DNA from: Arsenophonus sp052174135
GTDB taxonomy: Bacteria; Pseudomonadota; Gammaproteobacteria; Enterobacterales; Enterobacteriaceae
Length of the DNA: 64,000 nt
Reading direction: 5' to 3'
NCBI GenBank assembly: GCA_052174135.1
Contig: JBQMRZ010000027.1
Coordinates: 124,001 to 188,000, forward strand
The notes under the pieces were generated by a model. It did not search any database and was not told where the DNA came from. It was given only the letters and a program-made list of their open reading frames with translations. The translations under genes were made by a program, and so were the position numbers. Of this stretch, positions 42,459 to 53,211 are shown in pieces (within the stretch, counting starts at the first letter, position 1; each line of letters opens with the position of its first letter).

Positions 42459-45400
42459 TGTTAATAAAGTGAGTAATATTTATAATTTATCATATTTTAA
42501 TTTAATTAAGCAATAAATTTACATAATTATTTTGTTTTTATTTAAAAAAAATTTTATAATATATTTTATCTTCTCATTAAAAAAGTTTAAGCATATATCT
42601 AGTTATTAATATATAACCAAGTAGGGATTTATTTTAAATAACCTTTCAATTAATTAATTATAATTTAATTATATAAAGAATTTATTTTTAAAAATATTGA
42701 ACTTACCGTATATCAATATATAATTTTAGAAATTTTAATCAATAAATGATAATAAAGTGCTTTTAGTAAAACTAACTGGTACATTCAGTTTTATTAAAAT
42801 ACAAATTATATAAAAATCAATACTATTGATACTTTGATAGAACGACTATAAAAAATATCTAAATAATTAACTAATAATATTGTTATTTTAATTAGTTAAT
42901 AACATTATAAATTTTATTAAAAGTATTTTGATAATATCATTTAATTTTTAAAATATAACAACACTTTTTATTAAAAACTTATTTTTATTGAAAATTTTAT
43001 AAAATATCAAGATTAACCAATACTAGTATATTTGTTATAATTCATAATTATTTGTTATTTAGGATAAATTTATTATAAATAATCTATACTTTATCATGCA
43101 ATAAAATTATATATTTATATTTTAATTTAATAGCATTAAAATAACTTAAACATCTATATTTTAAATAAATTTATCTTAAAATTTTAGTTTTCATTTTAAA
43201 TTATAATTAAGGTTATAAAGTTATATAATTAAAAAATATATTACTTTTGTTATTAAAATAATTAAATTATATTAAATATATTTAAATTAAATAAAATTAT
43301 TGATGTTTAAACAAATATTTTATTAAATTTAATTATTAACTTAATTAATAGTAATTTATTTATATTGCAATCACTTATCTTTTAATATTTTTAAAAGTTT
43401 GTATAATTACTTCGATGAATATTTAAATAATAATTTTTTCATAAAATTTAGTGTATTTAGTAAACTTACCAATAATATATATATTTATTATCTTCTTTTT
43501 ATGGACACCTGAAGATCTTTGGAAAAACTTACTGTTTTTGATATTTTTTAATTTGTTCACTTTGATGAATAAATAAAAAAACTAATATATAAAATAAGAG
43601 TTTGTATTATTAATTAATTTAATAAGATGTTTTTGATTTTTACCTTATTATTAATACGATTCGATTAATTAATTCATCAACAGGTAGAATAATAATAAAT
43701 CATATAATGAAAGTATTAAATTTTAAAAACACTAAATTTGTAAAGATTTTTAATAAAATATCTTTCTTTCTACTTCATTTAAAAAAAATGATTTAAAGTC
43801 AGTAATTAATGATTAATATAAAAAAGTTATTTTTATTAAAATTTTCAATATAAATTATAAATATAAAATAATAATTTATTTTTTGAGGTTAGAAAAAAAT
43901 AAAAAAATTAGTGTATATATTAATATAATATTTAAAGTATATAACATGTATTTTGCTAGCTTTAATAAGGATTTTTAGTTAAATAAATATTAAGTTTTTT
44001 ATTTAATATCATTCATAACCTGACAATAATAGTGATTTTTAACATTTTAATAAAAAATATAAAATTACAATAATGTATATATTATTATATATAGCAAAAA
44101 AATATTAATATTAATAATTAATATTTTAATATTACAAAAACTTTCTAGATTAATTCTGCTGTATATTAAAAAGTATAGTAGAAATAATAGATTAAAATAT
44201 TTCTTTTCTAAATATATAAAATTTATTATAAAAATATCAAGGCAACAGTAATACAAACATAACACAAAGTATTTTGTTAAATAAATTTTTATTGCTTTTA
44301 TTTATATTTAAATAAAATCTTTAAAATTATGATAATAATAGGTAAACTAAATAAATTATAATTAAACCAATCAAAGTTTTTAAAAAAATTTATTTATTTA
44401 AGATATTTCATTAGTAAATAAAATAAATAGACTTCGTATTAATTTAGTTTTAAATTAAATGATATTTAATTTTTAATTTTCTAAATTTTATTATTTTAAT
44501 AGAGAAATTATATTCTGAATTACGCGTTATTTCATGGACAAGTATTTGAATAAAACACTAAAAAATATTTAAGCATATCTATTATATAATAATATTAAAA
44601 TATTATATTTAGAAAAATTTTAATTTATTTTTTTAAATTTTAAGTGATAAATGAATAGATTTAGATTTTTAACAAAAAAGCATTTCTAATAAAAATATTG
44701 AGATTATTTTATTTCTGGATGAGCTTAAAGATTAATAGATATAGCATTCTTTTAAGAATTTATTTAAATAAATTCTTAAATACTTAAAATATGCGTAATA
44801 TTATTCCCATGAAGTTATTATTTAATAAATTTTAAAAAATTTATTTTTTTTGATAATCAATAAAATTTTTTTATTTTACTATAAATAAAAGTTTATTTAT
44901 TTTTATGAAATTTTCTGATTGAAATAATTATTTTTAATATAAAAGCTTATTATTTTATAATATCGATGTATTTTAGTAGTTTATTTATCTATATTTAAAT
45001 AGGCTTTATAAAGATTTTTAATAGTATATCATATATTTTTACTGATTCGATTAATTCAATTGTAGTAATAGTAAAAATTATTTAATTCAATAAAGATTCA
45101 ATAAATAACTTTAAACAAATAATAAATAGCATTTTGCATTATTATTATTTAATAAATAAAATAAAGATATCTATATTCTATATATATTGATTTTATTAAT
45201 ATATTTGATTAGCAATCATATTATATTTTAATTTTAAATAAAATTTAATACACTAAATGGTTACTATAAATATTTATATTTTAGTTAATTCGTTTTTCAT
45301 AAATAGAAAAATAATCTAAATAATATACATGAGTATTTGTTATTAATAAAAAAGTCAATAGAATTCCTTGATAACTAATTAATTAATTATTAATGATTGT

Positions 45401-45497
45401 TATTACATAATTAATTAATCATTATTAATATAAATATAAGTTACTATTTACTATCATTGTATAAATATATACAAAAAATAAGATAGCACATTAAGCC
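42459..45497. other. 3-kb spacer with no recognisable gene
   Basis: This bridges the purB and purN blocks. A slightly less A/T-rich patch occurs at 43500-43545, but it contains stops and matched nothing I know. The short reverse frame at 44065-44265 is a Tyr/Ile/Leu/Phe run, judged spurious. Confidence 0.45.
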
Positions 45498-46160
45498 TCA
45501 TTTAATTGGAGGAGACATTATTTCTTCATTAAAATAGCCGCATTCAGGTAACTTAGAATTATTTATAAAAATTGAATTATCAATCATAGTTAGTTGACAA
45601 TTAAGTAACCACTTAATAACTAGTGGATAAATACGATGCTCTTCTGTTTGAACACGCGCAATAATATCTTGTAATTTATCTTTGGAAAAAATAGGTACCT
45701 TGACTTGTAAAATAATCGGGCCAGCATCCACTTTTTCGGTAACAAAGTGAATTGAAGTTCCGTGCTCTTTATCACCATTTTCCATTACTTTACGATGAGT
45801 ATCTAATCCAGGATACTTAGGTAATAAAGAGGGATGAATATTAATTATTTTTCCTAAATAGTGGTTAATGAAACATGATGTGAGAATACGCATATAACCG
45901 GCCAATACAATTAGGTTTGGCTGATATTTTTCTATCTTAGTTATCAATGAGGAATCATATGCATGATTATTTGGATAATCTTCTTTTTTCATCACGATAG
46001 TTGAAATGCTAGCTTTTTTGGCTCGCTCTAAACCATAAGCAATCGGATTATCTGTAAAAACTGCACTAATTTTTATTGCAACATTTTGTTTTTGATAAGC
46101 ATTGATAATAGCTTGTAAGTTTCCACCATTACCAGAAATTAATACCACTATATTTTTCAT
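45498..46160 (-). CDS. purN: Phosphoribosylglycinamide formyltransferase PurN
   Basis: The protein has 220 residues (E. coli 212). It transfers the formyl group of 10-formyl-THF to GAR, the third purine step. The GAR-binding loop is ISGNGGNLQAI (residues 8-18). The catalytic Asn-His pair is in INIHPSLLPKYPGLDTH, and the Asp lies in HFVTEKVDAGPII. The ATG overlaps the purM stop by four bases (ATGA), so translation is coupled. The extra residues are at the C-terminus. Confidence 0.96.
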   Translation of the reverse strand: MKNIVVLISGNGGNLQAIINAYQKQNVAIKISAVFTDNPIAYGLERAKKASISTIVMKKEDYPNNHAYDSSLITKIEKYQPNLIVLAGYMRILTSCFINHYLGKIINIHPSLLPKYPGLDTHRKVMENGDKEHGTSIHFVTEKVDAGPIILQVKVPIFSKDKLQDIIARVQTEEHRIYPLVIKWLLNCQLTMIDNSIFINNSKLPECGYFNEEIMSPPIK

Positions 46161-47200
46161 TTACTAATTATTATTTTTGGTTCATTTACGTTAATTTCAA
46201 CAATTTTACCAATTTTCCAAGCTTTTTCACCCAACTGATTAAGTAATTGTAATGCATCACAAACTTCTTCGATTGGTAAAATTATTACCATACCAACACC
46301 GCAATTAAAGGTACGATACATCTCATTGATTGTTAGATTAGCTGTTTGTTGTAACCAGTTAAAGATTGACGGCCACCCCCAACTTGAACCATCAATCTTA
46401 GCCTGAGTATTTTTAGGTAAAATACGCGGAATATTTTCTAAGAAACCACCACCTGTTATGTGAGCAATCCCATGAATATTTTGTTTTTTTATTAGCGTTA
46501 AGATATTTTTAACATAAATACGCGTTGGAATCAATAAATGATCTGCCAGTGATTTATTTTCTAATTGCATAATGGTTGGATCAATTTTATTGATCTCTAT
46601 AATTTTTCTAATTAATGAATATCCATTTGAATGAATGCCACTAGAACCTAAAGCGATTATGGCATCACCAGCTTTAATATTTTTACCATAGATAATTTTT
46701 GTTTTTTCGACTATACCAACGCAAAAACCTACTATATCATAATCTTCTTTATGATAAATACTAGGCATTTCTGCTGTTTCTCCACCAATCAATGCGCAAC
46801 CTGACTGCTTACATCCCATTGCAATGCTTTTTAATACGTTAGTAGCTATATCAATTTCTAATTTACCAGTTGCATAATAGTCCAAAAAAAACAATGGTTC
46901 TGCACCTTGAACAACAATATCATTAACGCACATAGCAACCAAATCAATACCAATTGAATCATGGTATTTTAGATCTATTGCTAATCGAAGTTTTGTCCCG
47001 ACGCCATCTACACCTGAAATTAATATTGGCTCATGATATTTTTTTGGTAAAGCACATAATGCACTAAATCCGCCTAAATCTCCAATTACTTCTTCGCGAT
47101 ATGTTTTTTTTGCTATTTCTTTAACACGTTTAATAAATTTATTACCTAGATGAATATTCACACCAGCATCTTTATAACTAAGAGAAACTTTATTTATCAC
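46157..47200 (-). CDS. purM: Phosphoribosylformylglycinamidine cyclo-ligase PurM
   Basis: The protein has 347 residues (E. coli 345). It closes the imidazole ring (FGAM plus ATP to AIR), the fifth purine step. Signature blocks are SYKDAGVNI, GVDGVGTKLRLA (ATP-binding DGVGTK), GIDLVAMCVNDIVVQGAEPLFFLDY, GGETAEMP, GSSGIHSNGYSLIRK and THAI-type AHITGGGFLENIPR. The start is GTG at 47200, with TGAG nine nt upstream; I recall GTG also for E. coli purM. It forms a two-gene unit with purN. Confidence 0.96.
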   Translation of the reverse strand: MINKVSLSYKDAGVNIHLGNKFIKRVKEIAKKTYREEVIGDLGGFSALCALPKKYHEPILISGVDGVGTKLRLAIDLKYHDSIGIDLVAMCVNDIVVQGAEPLFFLDYYATGKLEIDIATNVLKSIAMGCKQSGCALIGGETAEMPSIYHKEDYDIVGFCVGIVEKTKIIYGKNIKAGDAIIALGSSGIHSNGYSLIRKIIEINKIDPTIMQLENKSLADHLLIPTRIYVKNILTLIKKQNIHGIAHITGGGFLENIPRILPKNTQAKIDGSSWGWPSIFNWLQQTANLTINEMYRTFNCGVGMVIILPIEEVCDALQLLNQLGEKAWKIGKIVEINVNEPKIIISK

Positions 47201-47267
47201 AATTAACTCACAAGGGGCTATTAATTTAAATAAAATAGATAAAATTAAAAAATAATTTTATCAAAAA

Positions 47268-47281
47268 TAAACGAACGTTTA
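47268..47281. promoter_or_regulatory. Short inverted repeat upstream of purM, PurR-operator-like
   Basis: TAAACG-AA-CGTTTA is a perfect 6-bp inverted repeat 67 bp upstream of the purM start and the only C/G-containing patch in that interval. The PurR operator core is AAACGTTT without spacer, so the two-base insertion argues against a working site. It is a weak candidate. Confidence 0.2.
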
Positions 47282-47519
47282 TAAAATATTTATATTTAAT
47301 ATAAAGAATAATAATTAGTAAAAATTAATTATATGTAAATAAAAATTATTTTACCACAACAATAGATTTAAAATTATTAAAATTTAATAATTTATTTATA
47401 AATTGTTTATACATATAAATAGCATAATAAAAATTATTTACATTTAATACTTGTTAGTTAAATAAAAATTAAATTTATTGCGAAATAAAATATTAACATT
47501 AAATATTTTTATAATTTTT

Positions 47520-48040
47520 CATTACAGAGTATCCTTTAATATATGAAATAATAGGAATATTATAATCAGAAATAATTTCAAAAGAATTCCAATATTATTC
47601 AATTAAATATTTAAAAAATTAAAATATCATTATATAAATTTACACATTAAATCTAGGAATAGCGGATAAACACTAGAAAATATATTTTAATAAAAATATA
47701 AATATTTTATATTTTTATTATGATTAAAAGAAGTTAGAGTTTATTCATATTTCAAAAGTTAAATTAAAGCATTAATAAAAATATAGATCATTAGTTATTG
47801 ATTTAATTATTAGTAATAAACAATTTATCAATTATCATGATTAATTTATCAAAAAGAATTATAATCTTATGTTACTAAAATATTAACATTAATTATCATA
47901 TAAAAACTTTGATTTATTTAAAATTATTTATTTTAAAATAGAATTTTATATTAGATCTATTTGTAATAATTTACATGGGGATAGTTATATCTATTCTAAT
48001 TTAAGTGAAATCAACAATAATTTTTATATACTAAATAATA
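47520..48040 (+). pseudogene. upp: Fossil upp (uracil phosphoribosyltransferase)
   Basis: E. coli upp is divergent from purM, as here. In order the + strand reads YPLIYEIIGIL for HPLVKHKLGLM, NLGIAD for GLGMMD, INILYFYYD(stop)KKLEFI for ISVVGMYRNEETLEPV, RSLVIDLIIS for MALIVDPMLA, and SICNNLHGDSYIYSNLSE for SIDQGLNEHGYIIPGLGD. The blocks are collinear over the full gene length with in-frame stops. Uracil salvage through Upp is lost. Confidence 0.8.
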
Positions 48041-48079
48041 TAATATTCTTAAGCTTATTTTTATTAATTATAATAATTA

Positions 48080-49310
48080 AAGCCAATGAAACTGTGTATA
48101 AATATTATTTTTTTTTAAATTTATAAATTATTACCTCAATATAATTAATTAATTTTAATAGATTTTTATTTCATAATGATCTAATTAATATTTTAGTTTT
48201 CAATATTTTATATAATTTGATTTTAATATCTTATACTATTGTTTTTTGGATAAAATAAACTCTTTATTTACTAATTAAGATTATATTTAAAATCATAATT
48301 ATGATAAAATATAAAATATAAAATATAAAAGTATTATTTGATTATTTCGATTTTATTATTTTTTAAATAAATTAAACAAAATATTAAAAATTTATTCATA
48401 AAATATTTAACTATCTTAATCATATTGATGATTTCCATGATACTCATCATTTACAATATAAAATAAAAAATGACAAGATTAATTTTCAGAATTTCGATTG
48501 ATTAATATTTATTGTGTATTTTATAAATAAAAAAAAATTATATTTATTTATTTGTGTGACTTTATATCTATATTTATTTTTAGATTAATAAATAAGAAAT
48601 TAACTCTTTATTTGGTGAAAAATAAATTCACGATATTATTATAATTAATCACTATTTTAGTATTACCTTAATTATATTGTGATATGATTTATTTAATAAT
48701 TAATTTTATTTATTATATAATGAATGTATTTAGAAGGGTTGCATAAAATCAATGATTGTTACAAACTAATTTTGTAGTATTAATTTAAATAATTTAATGT
48801 ATCAGATAAGTAATTATTTTTTAATAAATTAAAAAGTTATAATAATATTTTAGCTTACTTTAGTATATAATTTCTCTGCATAAATCAACTGAAATTTTCA
48901 ATACATCAGTTAATATTCATCTCAGTTTTATGTAAATATCTATATATCACATTATATATCAATCGTTAATGGTATTTAATTAAAATATACATCTATCTAA
49001 GTTTTTATTACTATTTTTATTCATAATTTTTTATATAAAAATTAAAGTGTTTTTATGTTATTTTTAGATGGTTTATTTATCAAATAAAATAATAATTTTA
49101 TTAAAAACTTTAAGATTACTCACTTATTATAAAAGCAATTAATGAATTAATAATTTTTATATCTATAGATCATCAATTATCAAATATATTGATGATTTAA
49201 TTAAATAATATTTTCATGATAAAAGAACTTACTAGATAACCTATTAATCTTTATGTTTTTCTATTAAAAACTAATTTAGTGCATTTAAAATTAAATGTAT
49301 ATTTAATGAT
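48080..49310 (+). pseudogene. uraA: Probable fossil uraA (uracil permease)
   Basis: uraA follows upp in E. coli. Here about 1.25 kb, the uraA length, separates the upp relic from a terminator-like hairpin at 49322. Near 48731-48775 the + strand reads GLHKINDCYKLIL, matching GLHRSMFANGLST of UraA. Near 48900 it reads HQLIFISVL for QNLILTSVIL. The rest is unreadable. Position and spacing carry much of this call. Confidence 0.5.
48304..48330. repeat. Short tandem repeat, 7-bp unit ATAAAAT
   Basis: About four uninterrupted copies of the 7-bp unit lie inside the uraA relic. This is typical slippage-generated low-complexity DNA. Confidence 0.7.
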
Positions 49311-49321
49311 TTTTTGTAATG

Positions 49322-49341
49322 AAACCCTTATTAAAGGGTTT
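49322..49341 (+). terminator. Terminator-like hairpin after the uraA relic
   Basis: AAACCCTT (49322-49329), a 4-nt loop and AAGGGTTT (49334-49341) form a perfect 8-bp stem that runs into TT. Its three G-C pairs stand out from the surroundings. It lies just where the upp-uraA unit would have ended, so it may outlive its operon. Confidence 0.55.
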
Positions 49342-50248
49342 TAACCACCTAAAGTTATTATATTATTTTATCTATTTATTATTCATTATATCATATTAGC
49401 TTCTTTATTTGAATCCCTAAAAACAATCTGGTTAATTAGGTTTTAATAAAGTTTATATCAATTATGATAATGACTTTATTTATATCATTTATACCCTTTT
49501 ATTATTATAATAATTTTATTTTATATTTGATAGAATAGAATAAAAATTAATCAATTACTTAATTTACTTTATGATAGATAATTTAAATGAAATATACTAA
49601 TGTATTACAGTGTACATTGTATCTATTTTATAGAATACCTATAAATAATGATTTTTAGTATAAATCAAAATACTCTTTATATTTAAAATAAGGTCTTAAT
49701 CATAAAATAAGACACTATAATTAATTATTAATTAATAAGTTTTGGAAGAAATAGGCAATGTATTATTAACTATAGTAGCGGTAAAATTATTGATACAATC
49801 ATTATTAATATTTATATCATATTTATTTTTATGGATTTATAATTTTTCACTGTTTATAACTATTTGTTAGTTTTTATTTCTATCTTTTACTTCTATATTC
49901 GTTATGATAATAGTAATTAATATCAATAAGTATTATTTTTTTTAATTTTAGTATGAAATATGAGATTCATAGACCTTGACTTTATTAATAATTTATTCAA
50001 TTATTAAATAGCATAATAATAAATATATTGTTATTCTTATATTTTATAAAAAATTATATTCATTAATTATTATCCTATTTATAATGATTTTTACATATTT
50101 AAAAATATATTTTTTGCTATTTAGATACTAATAATTTTAATTAAAATTATTATGGATTTATAAGAAAGGATCATTTAGTAAACAAAGAAATAATTTCTTA
50201 ACTGTTAATTGCCACTTAAATATACATAAAAGCAATTAACAGTTAATT
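49342..50248. other. Gene-free spacer between the uraA relic and bcp
   Basis: No open frame, RNA gene or relic recognised. Confidence 0.45.
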
Positions 50249-50725
50249 TTAATCACAAAGATGTGTATTAAGGTAATCTAATATAATTTGGTGATGATCA
50301 GTTATTTTAAATGTGTCAAAAACATGTTTAATGTCACCTTTTGCATTAATCAAAAAACTAATGCGATGAATACCATCAAAAGTTTTTCCCATAAATTGTT
50401 TTTTTCCCCATACACCGAATTTTTCAGCAACTTCATGTTTATAATCAGATAATAATGTAAAATTGAGCATTTCTTTTTCAGTAAAATATAATAATTTTTC
50501 TGGTTTATCAGTACTTACACCAAAAACTTCAATACTCATTTGTTCTAATTTATACATCTCATCGCGTAATCGACAAGCCTGTATTGTGCAACCTGGTGTC
50601 ATTGCTTTTGGGTAAAAATAAATTAAAACTTGTTGACCAAGATAATCAGATAAATTAATCATTTCGCTATTTTGATCAGGAAGACTAAATTGAGGGGCTT
50701 TATCACCTGGTTTTAACGGACTCAT
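50249..50725 (-). CDS. bcp: Thioredoxin-dependent thiol peroxidase Bcp
   Basis: The protein has 158 residues (E. coli 156). It is a peroxiredoxin of the PrxQ/Bcp class that reduces peroxides using thioredoxin. The peroxidatic Cys46 lies in YPKAMTPGCT and the resolving Cys51 in QACRLRD, so the two-Cys helix is intact. DKPEKL, FTLLSDYKHEVAEKFGVWG and GIHRISFLINAKG complete the fold. A strong AAAGGAG lies before ATG 50725, next to the relic of gcvR, its E. coli operon partner. It is the only oxidative-stress gene in the window. Confidence 0.97.
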   Translation of the reverse strand: MSPLKPGDKAPQFSLPDQNSEMINLSDYLGQQVLIYFYPKAMTPGCTIQACRLRDEMYKLEQMSIEVFGVSTDKPEKLLYFTEKEMLNFTLLSDYKHEVAEKFGVWGKKQFMGKTFDGIHRISFLINAKGDIKHVFDTFKITDHHQIILDYLNTHLCD

Positions 50726-50755
50726 TAGGTTTTCTCCTTTTAATTCTATATGTTA

Positions 50756-51300
50756 TTATGATTTATTTATAATCTTAATTACATCCTCAGTATTTAATTT
50801 TATGCATAATTGTTTCTTTAAATCTATTTTTAAAATTTATTTATTATAATTAATAATACTTTTAGATATTTATTAGAAATTCAATTTTAAGTTGTTCATC
50901 TTATTCCTCTGTAATTAAATATATTTTTTAATGCACTCTATAGAATTAAATTTAAAAATTATAACTGATAAACAATCAAGTAAATCACTTAACTATATTT
51001 TAATTAATATAATCAATGAATTTATTGATTATTATTGATAAGTATTTTTTATAAACTGAATAAATATTTTTATAATAAATATTAAATTTTAATTTAAAAT
51101 TTTTAAATTAAAATCGTTTATATTAAAAATTAATTATTAATTATTTAATATAATTAAATAAAGTAAAATTCTTTGTTGAATATGATTATTTAATTATTTT
51201 AAATTTTAAATTAATAAATTGATAATTAATTAAATAATAGAGTTAATAACTACTGTAATATTCTGCAAGAAGTGCAATAATTATTAAAGATTATGGTTAA
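50756..51300 (-). pseudogene. gcvR: Fossil gcvR (glycine cleavage regulator)
   Basis: gcvR precedes bcp in E. coli. The reverse strand near 51275 reads LIIIALLAE for LVITALGAD at the GcvR N-terminus. At the other end, down to the stop at 50756-50758, it reads KIDLKKQLCIKLNTEDVI, then KIINKS, for the C-terminal IEQAFKALCTELNAQGSI, then NVVNYS. The distance between these ends is the length of gcvR. The middle is full of stops. The natural stop, 30 bp before the bcp start, is retained, so the old gcvR-bcp junction is still readable. Confidence 0.8.
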
Positions 51301-51652
51301 TAATACATGAAAATCATTTCCTTATATATTTTTAATATTTTAAATATCTTATTTTTTATAAAAAGAAGTTTTAAATTTTCAAGTCAAAATATATTAGTAT
51401 ATATTTACATATTAAGAATTAAATGATATTTAATAAAATTAAATAATATGTTTATATTTTTATTAATTTTAAAAAAAAATATCTTATAAAATAGAAATAA
51501 ATTTAATAAAAATAAACTTAAATAATAATATGATAATTATGAATTATTTTTCTTGAAAAAAAATAACTATTAATAAACTTCATTAAATTTTATAAAAAAA
51601 AATTTATTTAAGTTAAAGCACTATAGTTTAACCCATTATTTAGGAAAAATTT

Positions 51653-52579
51653 ATGGTTAATGATTCCATTAAATGTCAAAATTTTCTGCGTGGAAGTATT
51701 GTTGCAATTATAACTCCAATGGATTTAAAAGGAAAAATAGATAAACATAGCTTAAAAAATCTAATTGATTATCATGTTAAGAATAAAACAACTGCTATTG
51801 TGTCTGCTGGAACAACAGGAGAATCAGCTACACTTGATGATAGTGAACGTCTAGATTTAATATTAACTACATTAGAATATGCTGATGGTAGAATCCCAAT
51901 TATTGCATGCAGTGGTGCAAATGCAACAAGGCAAGCTATTATAATAACTAAATCTTTAGAAAAAACAGGTATTGTTGGTTGTTTATCAATAACACCTTAC
52001 TGTAATAGACCATCACAAGAAGGGCTCTATCAGCACTTTAAAACTATTGCTGAACAGACATATTTACCGCAGATTTTGTATAATGTCCCCTTACGTACTG
52101 GATGTGACTTATTACCTGAGACAGTTGCTAGATTAGCAAAATTAAATAATATTGTTGCTCTTAAAGAAGCTAGTGGTGATTTAAGTCGTGTTAATCAAAT
52201 TTACAGATTAATTAATAAAAAAAATTTTTATTTACTTAGTGGAAATGATGTAACTGCATTAGATTTTATGCAATTAGGCGGCCAAGGTGTAATTTCTGTA
52301 ACAGCTAATATTGCCGCTAAATTAATGACTGAAATATGTAATCTAGCATTGGCAACGAAATATATCGAGGCACATAAATTAAATTATCAACTAAGTGAAT
52401 TACATCATCAATTATTTATCGAATCCAATCCAATACCAGTTAAATGGGCTTGTTATCACTTAGGACTCATTAACTCTAGTACACTAAGATTACCAATGAC
52501 TCCATTAACTTTAGCGGGTCAGATAGCTATACAAAATGCGTTGAAGATTGCTAATTTAGAAAAATTTATGGAAATTTAA
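51653..52579 (+). CDS. dapA: 4-hydroxy-tetrahydrodipicolinate synthase DapA, catalytic Tyr replaced by Cys
   Basis: The protein has 308 residues (E. coli 292). It condenses pyruvate with aspartate semialdehyde, the first step to DAP and lysine. The Schiff-base lysine is K171 (VALKEASGD). Thr54 and Thr55 (GTTGES), Tyr143 (ILYNVP) and Arg148 are present. Tyr107 of E. coli, the third member of the proton-relay triad (supplied to the neighbouring subunit), is Cys117 here: SITPYCNRPSQ, codon TGT at 52001-52003. A ten-residue N-terminal extension and a short C-terminal extension occur. AGGA lies before the ATG. The stop overlaps the bamC start by one base. Confidence 0.94.
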   Translation: MVNDSIKCQNFLRGSIVAIITPMDLKGKIDKHSLKNLIDYHVKNKTTAIVSAGTTGESATLDDSERLDLILTTLEYADGRIPIIACSGANATRQAIIITKSLEKTGIVGCLSITPYCNRPSQEGLYQHFKTIAEQTYLPQILYNVPLRTGCDLLPETVARLAKLNNIVALKEASGDLSRVNQIYRLINKKNFYLLSGNDVTALDFMQLGGQGVISVTANIAAKLMTEICNLALATKYIEAHKLNYQLSELHHQLFIESNPIPVKWACYHLGLINSSTLRLPMTPLTLAGQIAIQNALKIANLEKFMEI

Positions 52580-53211
52580 TGATAAAATTATTGAATAAAC
52601 TAAAATTTAGTAAATTTAAAAAATTATTGCTTGTTATATTTTTAACAGCTTGCATTGATAATCAACATTATAAACGTCAAATCATTAGTAATGAGTCGTA
52701 TTTAAATACACCATCATTAAAAAAATTAATTATTCCTAAAGGTATTTTATTACCACTACGAAATATTGAATATGATATTTTATTAGTTAATCAAGACGGT
52801 CCTATAGGTAAAGCATTAGATATTCGCCCACCAATTCAAATACTTTCATTATTTATTAACAGCTATTTATATAATAGTTTAACAGAGAGTCGCTTATTTT
52901 TAAATAAAAAAGTTGAAAAAAACACTATTTGGCAAATAATTAACATTATTTTGCAACAAAAAATGATTAAAATAAAATACAAAAATAATTTTGATTATTC
53001 TTTAATTACAGATTGGATTACTTGGCCAAAAAGAAATAAAGACATTTTTTTACAAACTCGACAGAAAATTCGCCTGAATTCACGAAATAATCAAACAATC
53101 ATTACAGTAAGTAATGAAGGTATAAAGCATGGCAAAAAAAATATAGCCGATCCTGTAGAAATACAACGTTATAATATTTTAATGTTAAATAAGTTAATTG
53201 ATTCAAAATAA
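52579..53211 (+). CDS. bamC: Outer-membrane assembly lipoprotein BamC, C-terminal domain lost
   Basis: The protein has 210 residues against 344 in E. coli. A lipoprotein signal ends in the lipobox LTAC (Cys25). The unstructured BamD-binding segment follows, with YKRQIISNESYL, IPKGILLPL and GPIGKALDIRPPIQIL. Then comes the first helix-grip domain: NTIWQIINIILQ, TDWITWPKR and DPVEIQRYNILMLNKLI. It stops where the second helix-grip domain would begin. The part kept is the part that contacts BamD in the Bam complex. The ATG shares one base with the dapA stop (TAATG), so the two are coupled. Confidence 0.88.
   Translation: MIKLLNKLKFSKFKKLLLVIFLTACIDNQHYKRQIISNESYLNTPSLKKLIIPKGILLPLRNIEYDILLVNQDGPIGKALDIRPPIQILSLFINSYLYNSLTESRLFLNKKVEKNTIWQIINIILQQKMIKIKYKNNFDYSLITDWITWPKRNKDIFLQTRQKIRLNSRNNQTIITVSNEGIKHGKKNIADPVEIQRYNILMLNKLIDSK

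Noticed and set aside
44065..44265. Reverse open frame of 66 codons
   Set aside because: Same low-complexity composition, isolated in a 3-kb dead stretch.
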